A stretch of DNA of 64,000 bases from Cordia subcordata. Its lineage: Eukaryota; Streptophyta; Magnoliopsida; Boraginales; Cordiaceae. Below the pieces are notes generated by a model. It had not been told where the DNA came from and did no database searches. It saw only the letters and a list, made by a program, of their open reading frames with translations. The position numbers and the translations under genes are program-made. Of the stretch, positions 51,548 through 63,775 are shown one piece after another. The DNA lies in the NCBI GenBank assembly GCA_028554755.1, contig JAPTOF010000016.1, forward strand, positions 2,678,501 to 2,742,500, given 5' to 3'. The stretch's first letter is position 1, and every line of letters begins with the position of its first letter.

Positions 51548-52323
51548 GAGCGCATTTGAAAAGCCACTTTGTAATTGGAATCGGGTGTAATTGGGAGAAT
51601 TATACAAGCATGTTTGTTAAACCAAGTAATTACTTGGTTAGAGGTGAACTGAGTGTAATTGTACCTCCTCAATTGCACTATTCAATTCCCATGAGGAGGT
51701 GTGAATTGGTGATATTACACTATTTTATTATTGTCAACAACTTTTGTTAATCTTTATTCTTTTTATATTTGGTATTTTTACCATAAAATAAATATAAATA
51801 ATAAATAATAAATAAATAATAAAAATAAGTAAATTTAAATAAAATTAAAATAAATAAGTAATAAATAAATAAAAATATAAAGAAAGAATATAAAAATATA
51901 TATATAATTTGTTTAATTTAATAATGTTGTTGATTATAATTAAATATTATTATGTTTTTGCTAAATAGTTGTTAAATTTAAAAATATTAATAGTAGATAA
52001 TTTTTAGTTTCATATATTTATATTTATAATTCATATATTTTACTAAGTCATATTTATTTTTATAATCAAAATGTTTCATTTTAAATATTTTTAGTAAATA
52101 ACATGTTTAAATAATTGTTAGTATTAATATAAATTTTAAAAGTAAATATTATTTTTAAAATTAAATTATTCAACTGACATGTCACATGAAATTAATTTGT
52201 ATTTACACCGTAGTAACCACACACACCTTGTAATCCAAATTACCGTGTAACTACTTGGCTGTATAATTACTGCCCTAGTAATTACACTGTTTAGTAATTA
52301 CATTATGCTGTCCAAACAGAGTC
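51548..52323. mobile_element. MITE-like element with TGTAATTAC subterminal repeats
   Basis: The left end GAGCGCATTTGAAAAGCCAC, then TTTGTAATTGG, is an imperfect inverse of the right end (read inverted: GACTCTGTTTGGACAGCATA, then ATGTAATTAC). Several GTAATTAC motifs lie near both ends. The interior is extremely AT-rich. No transposase; target duplication unclear, possibly hAT-related. Confidence 0.5.
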
Positions 52324-52324
52324 T

Positions 52325-52386
52325 AAATAAATACACTAATATCCTTTCTACAAGTTTAAACTTTTAGATGAGGTGGTAACTCTAAG
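52325..52386. repeat. Direct repeat, right copy
   Basis: Second copy of 51351-51411, starting within two bases of the right end of the MITE-like element. Confidence 0.8.
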
Positions 52387-52394
52387 ACAAATGT

Positions 52395-52960
52395 GCCTAC
52401 ATGCTGATGTGTTTGTGTGAGCATGTGATTGTGTGTAAGGGGATATGTAAAGTGGTGAACAAATATATATATTTGTATTTGTGCATGAGGGTGGTGAACA
52501 ACTATATATAAAGCGGTAAACAAATAGATATAAAAGTTATGAACAAATATATGTGTTTGTGTTTGCGTGTGAGAGTGGTAAACAACTATATATAGAACGA
52601 TGAACAAATAAATGTAAAGTTGTTAACAAATATATATATGTTTGCATCTGTGTGTTTGTGTTGTGTGAGAGTGGTGAATAAATATATGTGAAGAAGTGAA
52701 TAAATAAATGTGGAATGGTGAACAAATAGATGTGAAATAGTGAACAAATAAACGTGTTTGTATTTGTATATGTCCCTCTATGTGTGAGAAAATAATGAAC
52801 AAATATATGTGGAGTGGTGAACAAATAGATGTGAAGTAGTAAATAAATAAACATGTTTGTATTTGTATGTGTGAAAGTAGCGAACAAATATTTAATGTAT
52901 ATATGAAAATCAATGAACAAAATAGTTGTGAGGTGGTGAATAAATAAAAATTTTAAAAAA
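52395..52960. repeat. Degenerate minisatellite of GTGAACAAATA-type units
   Basis: Short units such as GTGGTGAACAAATAGATGTG and TGTTTGTATTTGTGTGTGAGA alternate irregularly over more than 500 bp. The long open frame on the minus strand here (53139-52537) is a by-product: its translation is low-complexity. Confidence 0.75.
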
Positions 52961-54106
52961 ATATAAATTTTCAATTTTATTGTGAATGAATAGTAACGCA
53001 TATATAGTAGCGTACATTTTTCACGCAAAGTAGATGCATAATGCTTTCGCAGGAACATGTTACGAGGGACCGTGACATAAGGTCCCAAGGTGTTCATAAA
53101 TTTGTGAAATAAATTCTCAACCTCAAAATTAATAATCAACTAGAAATTATACCCATATATAGTATGGGTTTTAATTTGTTTCTTTATTAGTGATTTCAAA
53201 TCCTGAAGTATTCATCTTAAGTAATATTTGATTGTTCCTTGATAAAATATAATTTTGATAAGTTAATAATAAAGAATTGTTGATAATATTTATTACCTAA
53301 ATTTCATTAATAACCATAATTAAAGAAAAAAAAAAGATGACTACTTGCTTCAAACTTTGAAAAGTGTATCTCCAAATTAATTAATTTTTTTTCTCCCAAC
53401 TGTAATTTGGATTTGACAATAATCTATAACCCTTTATCATCTTTTTAACATATCTCTACTTTTTTAATATGTCAATAACATATACAAAGTTCTTATAAAT
53501 ATATATATATATATATATATATTATCACTATAACGATTATATTTATGAATGATGTATAGGTTAGTAGTATTTGCCCTTAAATTAAAATCAACATAATATA
53601 TGTAATTTATAATTCTAATTCATTTGACTAAATATATATTCTGTCTCAAACATTTTGAATTTCTTTCAATATGCGTGTAAAAATAAGAGTTTTATTGTGT
53701 GTGTGTGTATTAAATATTACATAACAATAACGTACTGTGAAGATCTTATGTAAATGTTTACTAATTTGGTGGTATAGTCATGAATAAATAACATATATGT
53801 AGTATATGCTCTTAAATTGAAGTTAATATTATATATGTATTATTTGATATTAATTTATTTGATTGAGCGTGCATTGTTTTTAATATCTATGTAATGCATT
53901 GTATTCTATTAAAATCATTCATAAATATACAAAATTATATATTTTGAGATTGACGTATTGAGCTCTCATTCGCTTTCCTTATATCTCGTACACAATTTGG
54001 ATGCAATTAAATTTGCACGAATGAATATATATCATCTTTCCTAGAGAAGGTGTGTTTCATTAGCGTATTTGACTGCTGCCATTCAAAAGGAGAATGTAAT
54101 TTTAAT
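52961..54106. other. AT-rich spacer
   Basis: No gene seen. Contains a TA microsatellite at about 53500-53522 and diverged TATGTAT/TTAAATTGAAGT repeats around 53570 and 53810. Confidence 0.5.
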
Positions 54107-54280
54107 GCATGCATATTGGAGTTATCTCTTGGTAAATTTTACATAATTTGGTTAGAACCGATTAAGACACTGATGTTTAATTTATTGATTTCCCACTATA
54201 TTCTTTTGTAGAAACTATTTAAGTTGTGATGTCGTAACAGTGAATTAAATATTAATCCTGAGTAAAAGTTAAAAAGAGAA

Positions 54281-54415
54281 ATGGCTCTTTTCACCCTCAA
54301 ATCACTAGTCTCGATCGTGTTTTAGGTAGCAATTCTATCTGCAGACTGCTATGCTGATCCAATCTCCGATTTTTGTTCCAAAACACGAAATTCATCAGAA
54401 CCTTTGTGGTGCTAA
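54281..54415 (+). pseudogene. PMEI-like fragment, internally deleted
   Basis: Begins ATGGCTCTTTTCACCCTCAA and resembles the signal-peptide region of the PMEI-like copy at 58200. It has a TAG at codon 15 and loses similarity near CCTTTGTGGTGC. The upstream 150 bp resembles the upstream region of the copy at 57527, and the GATATTGGGATAACACTTAT downstream (about 54504) resembles the 3' flank of the 58200 copy. It therefore looks like a full copy that lost most of its coding body. Confidence 0.7.
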
Positions 54416-54539
54416 TAATTTTTTTTTTGTAACTCAACTTTAGCATATTTGTTGTTCGTTATCTCTTTGATGGTGTGTCTTTTGCGTTTTAAATTTAAAC
54501 CTCGATATTGGGATAACACTTATAAACTAATTGTGTAAG

Positions 54540-57300
54540 GCTGTCTCCGTCAAGCTTTGCCAAATAGGATATAGATCTCATGCCCCACTAAAGCCCCAAA
54601 CCCCAAACCAAATGTTTTCTGGCATTGTTGAGAGTCCAAAAGTTTTTCTCTCACTTGTTACATGTGGCAAATTTGATTTCCTCCCTATCTCTTCTCACTT
54701 AAAAATTAAAAAAAAAAAACATGCGCACACACTTTTACACCTTATTTTGTATTTATAAAATATTTATAATTTTAACCATTTAATTTTTATAATTTATACT
54801 TTAATTTTTTAGTATAAGATTTTGTAATTTAAATAAAATATAAAAATTAAATGGTTAAATTTTTATTATAACCATTTAAGTTTGAAATAACACATATTTT
54901 ACAAATTTACTTCATGAGTCACCAATTGTGGATTTTGAACTTCGAAATAGAAAATAATTGTCAAAATTAAATGAAAATTAAATTAAATTAAATTTTCATT
55001 TAGTCTTTACAATTATATTTAAGATTTAAAAAATTGTATTTAAGATTTAAAGAAAATATAAAACAATGCAACATGGAAACAGACAAGCAATGGTAAAAAT
55101 GAAATTAAATAGAGAGTGAAAAAATAGAGTCTATTGGAAAAGAACCGAAATATGGAGCCTTTGGAAAAGAAAGTAGGAATGCTGTTGGAGTAAAACTAAT
55201 ATAAGGAGCCACTAAATATAAAGAGAATGAATTTTACTTGCCACATGTATGAAAAAAATAGAAAGATTGTTTGGAGTTGTCTAAATTTTACGTTTAATAG
55301 AATGCATAGAGGATTATTGTTGAAAGGGAAAAGAAAAGAAAAGAAAGCATGGTGAGTAAACATTCTATAGCCCTTTAAATATTAGTTGTAGATAGCAGGA
55401 TAATCTATATATAGGACTCATCATAACTTAGGCAGCAGAACTTGAGGACTAGTTTAATAAAAAAAAATACAAAGAAAATTAGCATAACAAAATATATTGT
55501 TTTTGTCCGATGATGCCTATGATACTACTACTACCTGAATTATTAGTTCTTTTTGCAATTCTGTCCCGAGAAACAATTTTATTCTTTAAGGATTAGACTT
55601 ATTGTTTAAAGATGCATGCAAACCACTAAGAAGGTGGATGACTTTTTTGTTCAAAATATTAATATCTCCACCACACAAAAATAAACTTACTTCTATTTTC
55701 ACATATTTGAGAAAAATATAGTTAATATAGTTAAGAAATAAATTTTGTTTAGTCTTTTCCTAACAAATCCATCGATTAAAATGTAGTAATTAATTTTAGA
55801 ACATTAGAAGTGCAATATGCTACTTCTCTTTGGTTCCAAATTTAATGTGGTTGAGAGGGAAAAAAAATTTGTTTAGTTAACTCATGCTTGAGTGGTTGAG
55901 TTACATTTCATATGAGAACTAAAGATAATAAATTTTCATATTAACTAGTCATTTAATTATGGAGTGCAATATTGCAACCACTAAAAAAAGTAGTTAATTA
56001 ATGCATTATGTATATTGATAAAGATGAACATAAGTATGGACATATAAGGGAATTGGTTTTTCTAACGGGTGCAATGTTGCACCTTTTAGAGTTAATTAAG
56101 TGATCCTATGAATATGAAAATTTATAATTTTTAGTTATTCTCTCGTTGAATATAACCCATCTTTTAAAAGAACGAATGATTAAAAAAAAATTTAATATGA
56201 GTGGTATTGACAATGATAAGTTTTTATATCAATAGAAATATTATTATAATTTTAACGGGTGTAATATTAACACCCATAAGAAGGACCAGGAGGAAATTTA
56301 ATAAGTTCTTGGACATATATAAGGAAAAAAAATAAGTTAGAAAAGGAAATGAGACTACAATTTGAAACTATTAATTGGGAAGGAACATGACGACCGTATG
56401 GGATGGAAGTAGAACATGGTTTCTTTTTGCAATTTATATTATGCTTCTTTACCATCATGCTCTCTCCGTACTCTTTCACCTTTGTTGACAATATTAATAC
56501 TGTTTGTTCACAATATTAATACCGTGTAGAGTTGTAAACAATTTAATTGACGTGTTTGTTTATAATTTTGTTACTATCCATTTATAAATTTTATAGTTTT
56601 TGTTCATTGAAAATGCATAGTGAGTGGGTATACAATTCTTAAAGTGTATGGTATAACTTCCCATTTCATTTAGGAGAAATTGTATTATAGGTAAAATGTT
56701 GTCACCTTCTTTAAACTTAGTCCTTATTATTTACTGAAGTTTAGATTAGGTTCCAATGTTTACAAATATTGTCAAATTCTTACCAATATTTCAAAATATG
56801 TATATTTGTTCTTAATATTTGTTAAATTCATCCAAATTAGTCCCAGAAATGAATAATATGATAAGCATCAACTCAAGTAAGTTTCCAAAATATTGAGGAA
56901 TAATATAAATGTTTTGAAATATTGGGAATTAATTTGACTATATTGTGAAATATTAAGCACAAATGCAGACCTTTTAAAAAATAAAGACTAATTTAAAAAC
57001 AAGTAACATTAGGGACTTTTTTAAAAAAAAAAAAAATAAGAATTTCCTTTATCTGGAGAGGGAGGACTTGACTGAATGTCTATTATCTCAAGAGATTATA
57101 GAAACTCATGAACCAATAATTACATTGAAGTATATTACATGCCAAATAGGGCAACAAATAACTAATTTGCCATATGTGAATATTTTTTATCTTTAAGATT
57201 GACTATAATCTCATTGAGTCCATATATGTATGCAAATTTCATGTGTTAATTCCTAATGAGATTATATGAATATTTGCTTCTCTTATCAGGTTTGCATGAT
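54540..57300. other. Gene-poor AT-rich spacer
   Basis: No gene is supportable. A short motif ACGGGTGCAATGTTGCACC / ACGGGTGTAATATTAACACC recurs at about 56068 and 56255. Confidence 0.5.
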
Positions 57301-57526
57301 CAATTAGCAATAGAAAGGAAAACATATAATCTTAACACATATTGGAGTTATAATCTGTTGGTAAATAATTACATAATCAGAACAAATTAAGACATATACA
57401 TTGATGTTTAATTTATAATCGTTTTCATATTCCATTCTTTTAAATTCCTTATTTAAGTTGCCATGGTGTGGTGGTGAACTTGAAGGAATTAAGAAGGAAA
57501 CATCATCGATATATTCAGAGATCAAA

Positions 57527-57816
57527 ATGGCCTTTTCCACCCCGAAATCACTAGTCTTGCTTGTGTTTTGGGTAGCAATTGTACTATAGACTGCTATGCT
57601 AATCTAATCACTGAGATTTGCAACAAATCAACATGGCCATCTTTATGTGAATATGCTCTAAGAGCCATCCATTGTCATGGTCCCAACTTAATTGTGCTTG
57701 GCAACATAGCATATTTGTTCACACAACATGAGATCAATATAATCTAGGCCTTGCTTCAATTGTTAATCAAATGAGCAACTGACAAGGAACTAAAGCATAT
57801 ATTCCAAGTTTGCTCG
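57527..57816 (+). pseudogene. PMEI-like pseudogene, copy A (left arm of palindrome)
   Basis: Homologous to the PMEI-like sequence at 58200. The reading starts MAFSTPKSLVLLVFWVAI and hits TAG at codon 21, next to a one-base deletion. A further TAA lies in the region matching the later helix. It retains the second cysteine (SLCEYALRA) of the family's C-x8-C pair. It ends where the inverted copy B begins. Confidence 0.8.
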
Positions 57817-57830
57817 TCTTGTGTGAATGA

Positions 57831-58107
57831 ATATACGCTTCAGTTCCTTGTCAGTTGCTCCTTTGATTAATGCTTGTAGTGAAGCCTGAAATCTACTGAT
57901 CTCGTCTTGTACAAATGAATATGCTATGTTGCCAAGCATAATTAGGTCGGGATCACAATAATGGGTGGCTCTTAAATCATATTCACATAAAGATGGCCAT
58001 GTTGATTTTTTTCAAATCTCAGTGATCAGATCAACATAGCAATCTGTAGGTAGAATTGCTACCTAAATCATAAGCAAGACTATTGATTTGGGGGTGGAAA
58101 AGGCCAT
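57831..58107 (-). pseudogene. PMEI-like pseudogene, copy B (right arm of palindrome)
   Basis: Inverted relative to copies A and C. Start ATG at 58107; in-frame TAG at codon 15 and a TGA shortly after ITEI. It also keeps SLCEY. Together with copy A it forms an inverted repeat of about 280-bp arms with a loop of roughly 15 bp. Arm identity is about 85 percent by eye. Confidence 0.8.
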
Positions 58108-58199
58108 TTTGATCTCCAGATATATCAAAGTTGTCATGATATGGTGGTGAACTTAAAGGAATTAAGAAGTAAACATCATCGATAAATCTAGAGATCAAA

Positions 58200-58689
58200 A
58201 TGACCTTTTCCACCCCTAAATCACTAGTCTTGCTTGTGTTTTGGGTAGCAATTCTACCTGCAAATTGCTATGCTGATCTAATCACTGAGGTTTGCAACAA
58301 ATCAACATGGCCATCTTTATGGGAATATGCTCTAAGAGCCACCCATTGTCGTGATCCCGACCTAATTGCGCTTGGCAACATAGCATTTTCATTCACACAA
58401 GACGAGATCAAAAAAGTCGAGGCCTTGCTTCAACCGTTAATCAAAGGAGTAATTGACAAGGAACTGAAGCGTATATTCCAAGTTTGCTCGTTGGACGCTA
58501 ATAAAGCCCTTAAAAAAGCTTTCTGAAAGCAAGTCCTACTTTCATGCTAAAGACTATTCTAAGATGCTTGAAAAGATCATTGGAGAACACTTTGGAGTCT
58601 ATGGTCTTTTATACTTGTGTGACCACTATTATTATTGCAATTGCAAATGCTCTATTGGGGCACTAGCCAGTTATCATAATTTTTGGTGA
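58200..58689 (+). pseudogene. PMEI-domain protein, frameshifted copy C
   Basis: Best preserved member of a local cluster resembling plant invertase/pectin methylesterase inhibitors, small secreted proteins that block cell-wall enzymes. The open frame 58200-58526 encodes 108 residues: a signal peptide (SLVLLVFWVAILPANCYA), then DLITEVCNKSTWPSL, DLIALGNIAFSFTQDEIKKV and KELKRIFQVCSLDANKALKK. It stops at TGA. Shifting by one base at 58525 continues the family-like C-terminus (SYFHAKDYSKMLEKII) for 54 codons to a TGA at 58687, so an extra base probably broke the gene. The second cysteine of the first C-x8-C disulfide is Trp (SLWEY), while copies A and B keep Cys. Family length is about 150-180 residues. 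A short real protein cannot be excluded; the PMEI assignment is from pattern, not alignment. Confidence 0.7.
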
Positions 58690-59499
58690 TCTCTTAATTA
58701 CATTTTAAATTTAGATCTGATACTGGGATAATCTCTATGAACTTACCTAAATTTCACATCTCTATCAATGCACAAATAATACCGATAATGGCTTTTTTTT
58801 CTTTTCCCCTGTCATTTGCGATACTTATCACCCTTTTGTCTAGCAATACTAGAGTATCACCAGTGCATGCACAAGAAAATTGAGTATTTTTAAATGTCTT
58901 TATTTATTGTTAATAATTAATTATATTTTTATAGTTTATGTTAGAATAAAATGTAAAGACATTTTGTAAGATCTAATTCTAGTAAGTTTTCAACATTAAT
59001 CATTCCTTTATAAGAGATATGCAATAATTGAATAACACATCTAAATTAGAAAGTAAAATAAGAAAATAATTTATTTATAAAAAGAAAAGAAACAAAAGAT
59101 CAATAATAAATTTACTAGAGTTTAATTAATCTTTTGGGGGGAAAACTAATAGAATTAAGAAATGTGAAATTAAAAGATTAATATGGACTCTACTTTATAT
59201 AATATAAAGAGATAGATATATAGATTTTTATAGTTTATGTAATGATACAATATAATTATATTTTATAAATTTTAGCTTTTTATAAACTTTTCAATATTGA
59301 TACTTTTTTGGTGAGAAATTGGCAATAATTGAATAAAACAATTAAATGGAGAAAGTAAAATGAAAAAAAAGTATAGAAATCTATTTAGGTATAAAACAAT
59401 TACATAAAAGAATGACAATATTACATTGCTTATTTTTTAAAATGTTATGAACCTTTTTTTTCAATAATATATAGATATCATGGGCCAGATAATTGCATG

Positions 59500-60065
59500 C
59501 CATTAGTAGCCTATTTGGAATAGTCTTATCTGAAATCTGATAAGCATCTTATCTGATAAGTATCTTATAAGAAATAAGTGTCTGATATAATAAGATTGTT
59601 TGGTTTGTTAGCTGAAATACTGTTATAAGTTACTTTGATAATAATGTTATCAATTTTGACTCATGGTATTTTAATTTTATAATTAAATAATAAATTATAA
59701 AATATAAATATTAATTAATTTTTATTTTTTTTTAAATTTAAAATTTGAAATTTAAATTTTTAATATTTAATTTTTAATTTTAATTTTTAATATTTTATTT
59801 TTAAATTTTATTTTAAATTTAAAATTTTAAATTTTCTTTATTTTTAATTTTTATATTTTAAAATTTTCATTTTTAATTATTTTTTATTGGATAAGATATA
59901 AGTACCCTAAACCCAACTTATATTTTATAACTACAAATAAGACATTTTATGAAAAGTATCTTATAAGTGTCTTATAATAAGCTGATAACAAATAATTTTT
60001 TTTTACATAAGTTGTCAAATAAGATAAGTGTCTTATAATAAGCTCTATACAAACACAACATAGGT
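59500..60065. mobile_element. Possible MITE with CTTATAAG subterminal motifs
   Basis: The left end (AGCCTATTTGGAATAGTCTT) and the inverse of the right end (ACCTATGTTGTGTTTGTATA) are weakly similar, and both sides carry repeated ATAAGTATCTTATAAG-type motifs around a pure AT interior. Superfamily and exact ends are unclear. Confidence 0.4.
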
Positions 60066-60552
60066 AAAAGATCCTGGTTAAGGAGATAATTTTTTATTAA
60101 CCAAAAATAATACTCAATATATTTTGAAAAGTAAATTCATTAGCTTAAGAAATGATTTTGATGGAGGGAACCTTTTAAAGTGGTCAAAAATTAAGGACAT
60201 AATGACACATGACATAATTAAAATAGAGATGAATTATCTTTCATAATGCATATAGATTCCCATAACTTTTTTAATTTACCTTCTCAATTTAAATATTCTA
60301 TACAATTAGTACAACTTTTTCACTGAAAAATATAATTGATATTGAAAAATTTATCAAGAATTCAATTTTACAAAGTTTATTATATTTATACTTTATTCTC
60401 CATTAATTGTAAATACCTATATATATATATATGTGTGTGTGTATGTATGTATGTATGCTTATGGATTCATAGTTTTTTTTTTGATAACAGAATTTGAAAA
60501 TTGATTTCCTATACTTATTAATATAAATAGCCATACATACATACATACATTC

Positions 60553-60607
<55 letters not shown>

Positions 60608-61390
60608 CCATAAAGGAGAATTCAAAAATTGAATTGTTATATTTTCATAAAAATAAATGGTAAAGTTGGTTTTAGAGGGAAAAGAAACAATGACACTATA
60701 ACACGAGGCATAAATAAATTAGACAAAAACATTACTTTATAATACACTTGCATGTCTATCCGTAAGATTCACAGGTTTCGATATTTATATAATGTTATAC
60801 AAATTAAAAATTATGTAATGATCTCAAAATTATAAAGTATTTTTGAAAATTATTTTGATTTTCATATAATATGATAATACTGTATGATACATGGAAGATA
60901 TGATTATTTTTATATTTATTAATGGTCAAATTTGACGACTAATGTAAATGATAAACATAAATATATTGTCATATTAAACTTCTAACATTGCATATGACTT
61001 TTATATTTTTGAAAAAATTAGCTATTTTTGTGGGAAGAAACGTATAAAACTACATCAAAACCATGTAAAAGAAATCTTTATATGTTGAAAATTCGAATCT
61101 CTTTATAACGTTATCAAACACGAAAGGTCATGTAATGGAGGGAGGTATCCAAACTGACACAAAGAACGCTTCATTTTATTTTATTTTTTTAATCTTGGTG
61201 AACATGGCAAGTTATTGGGCCTTATGAAAAGGTAGGCCAACAGTAGGCATTAAGCTGAAAAGTCTTCGAGAGTGGTCCTTAAATGAGCTGGTGAATTGCT
61301 AGAGATTGGGCCAATGGTTTCTCAATGTGGATAAACTGATCTCAAGATGCTTCGCTCTCTTCCCTTTTTTCTCTCTCTCCTTTTTTTTTT

Positions 61391-61420
61391 CCCCCCTCCC
61401 CTCCCCTCCCCTCCCCTCCC
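61391..61420. repeat. (CCCCT)n microsatellite
   Basis: Five to six CCCCT units after a T-run; marked strand asymmetry (all C on the plus strand). Confidence 0.9.
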
Positions 61421-62179
61421 TGGTTTTCAAGCTGCTTCGCCTTTAAGTCCTTAAAAGGTGAGGTTTTTCACAACGTATATTTGCCCTAATCAAGACTACA
61501 TTGTATTTACTTCAAAACTATAAATCTCGTTGTAGCGATGTCCTGCAAGCGCATTTTGTTGGTGAGTCAACTTCGCTTCTAATTCTTGACCGGAAAAAGC
61601 CAAAAAAAAAAAAAAGGAAAAAAAAAGAGAGACTTCTCTTCTCAATAAGGCAATATAGATGGCTCTCACTCTATGGTATATACATCAGTTTTCTTTTCAC
61701 ACTTAACTGAAAATTCGCTGATTTTGTACTTTATTTTTTTTATATGATTCACGTGCATCACATGTGTATAATTGCTAGTATGGACTTTAACCAAATGGCC
61801 CTCTTGAGTATAAAAACAGGAAACAACTGGAAGAAAATTAAATGCAATGAAATTGACATGTATCAAAAAGTTCTTTTTCTTTTCAGCAGTTGAGTTTGCC
61901 TTTTCAATAGCTAGGTATGTATTCAAGTAAAGTAATAAATCGTGAATAAAAAGTATCTCTCGAACGAAAGATATAGTTCATTGAATAAGCCTATATGTTA
62001 CATTACTTTCCTCAGGCTTAACTGAACCATACAAAACCTACCTTTGATGTGTCCTAATCTAAGTATAGTCATGACCTAATCACGAAGAGGAAAATTTAAA
62101 GAAAGGGACCCTATAAGCAATAACATCTTAGGAACATTGTTCATAATAATAGGAGTTTTTTGATACAGTATACTTTCTT

Positions 62180-63775
62180 TTACCGACGACGTTCAGGCGT
62201 CCAATGAGGCAACGACGGACTAAAATGTACTGAGACGACTCTAGAGTCCAAAAGTTCCATAATTGGTATAAAACTAACACATCTAGGCACCTTATATTGA
62301 TTAATTGATGCACCCCTCGAAATTGCATAGTCCATCAGCTCCTCAAATGTACCCCTTTGTACCACACGTATCTCCAGTGCCCCAATTGAGTGATCAGCAA
62401 CTCGTCCTTGTCTGTATACTGAGTTGAGTGACTCTTCCATTTTTAAACAGCATTGATTTAGCACCTCATCACTAGGCGAGTTGGTTGAATCCTTCACTAA
62501 TAATTCCCAATAGATAACATAGTGGCCTGGAATCGTCTTTGTGTCAGCATAACTAGTGTATTCAACAACACTAGTGTTAAATTCTTTTAATAATTGAGAT
62601 GCATTCTCTACTGCATTTTGTAGCTCTGCCTCGTCCGTCTTGTCCGAGTCGATGCTTAATAGAACGTTTTTCCTTCTAACGAAATGGAATTGTGGAGCTG
62701 AGTTGTGAAATCCAGTGACTCGAAGAATATCACCTACTCGGTAACGGTATAATCCAGCATACGTAGTAATTACTAGCTCATATTCTTTTCCAATTTCGAC
62801 GTCAACAAGGTCAACGAGATTGGGGGTTGAGTCGCGGCTGAACTCGGGCGAGTCGGGTCCATGTGGTATGAACTCAAAGTAGGCCATGTTAGGCATGATG
62901 GTGTATGACACTTGTGAGGGCTTGCACATTGGGTTGAGGTTGAGCCCAAAATAACATTCGGAAGAGGCATACATGGTGCATGCTAATGGCAACCCACCAC
63001 TGTAATAATCCAGTGTTGGTATGTATTGAGCCATGGCACCAGTGACAATTACGTCCAAGTACTTTGTGTTGGGCCAAATTCGAGTGATAATACCTTCCCA
63101 ATTGTCCTCGGCACATTCTTCAGCAACAAAGTCCGCCAAATTTGGGTCGGGCCTCATAATTCGGGCCATGCATTCCCGTATTGCTGGGTCGGTCACTTGT
63201 GGGTTAAGCGACCCGGTGCGGATGTCCTCGGTTAGTTGTCTCCAGTTGAGTTGGAGGAACCGAATAGCACGAAGGAGACCGGAGGCAAAGACAGCCCCAA
63301 CACGAAGGACTTGTTCGCGCTCATAGAGCCCACAAAGCATTTGAGTATACATGCTTTGTAACGAGTCTGGACAAAGAATAGCTTCATTAGGACTTGTATA
63401 CACGTTGTACGGGTCGTAGGGTCGGGTCTTGAAATGGTCACTCTTGTAGTAGCTAGTGAGCACGGGCCGGGCCACAAGCCCGCCCGGAGTCTTCGTTTCG
63501 GCCTTTATGAACAAGAAGTATAGTCCCTTGCCTTTGTCCAACCCTGGCACATAACTGGCGCACATACAACAACATGCTCATAAGAAAAGGTGGCTTGTAC
63601 TTTGCACCATGCAACAAAGAAAAAGCAAAAGCAAAAGCAAATTGGATATGCTTATAAGTACAAAAATACTTACAGGTTCATAACGGGTTGAAGAAGACTA
63701 TAAAGTAGCTGACGACGATCCAATTCCTCTTTAATTGTAGGCATAAGTTTTCTTTCACCAGCTGAAGTTCCAGAG
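62180..63775 (-). CDS. GH3: GH3 auxin-amido synthetase, 3' part (5' end outside window)
   Basis: Group II GH3 enzymes adenylate indole-3-acetic acid and join it to amino acids, lowering free auxin in the cytosol. Two exons are in the window: 63775-63674 and 63554-62180, joined in phase 2 ([13 protein letters not shown]); about 491 residues are visible of a usual 600 or so. The first exon lies beyond 64000. ATP/AMP-binding motifs are intact: [10 protein letters not shown] at the start of the visible part, SSECYFG, and [12 protein letters not shown]. The C-terminus [20 protein letters not shown] is that of the IAA-conjugating clade. The ATG at 63565 is not a start; it lies in the intron just before the acceptor at 63555. 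Such genes are generally auxin-induced, but the promoter is out of view. Confidence 0.95.

Larger units (their letters stand above)
58690..62161. other. Gene-poor spacer before the GH3 gene
   Basis: No gene is supportable. It holds an AT-rich MITE-like block, microsatellites (GTAT/CATA repeats at 60432-60458 and 60532-60566, TA run at 60567-60602) and a CCCCT minisatellite. The right end should contain the GH3 3' UTR. Confidence 0.5.

Noticed and set aside
52537..53139. 200-residue open frame on the minus strand
   Set aside because: It lies in a degenerate minisatellite; the translation is repetitive (Tyr/Phe/His/Thr-rich with recurring LFTxxHI) and has no family features.
63553..63565. ATG at 63565 as the GH3 start codon
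   Set aside because: The ATG precedes a CAG acceptor, and the family reading [13 protein letters not shown] shows that this segment is intron; the true start is outside the window.
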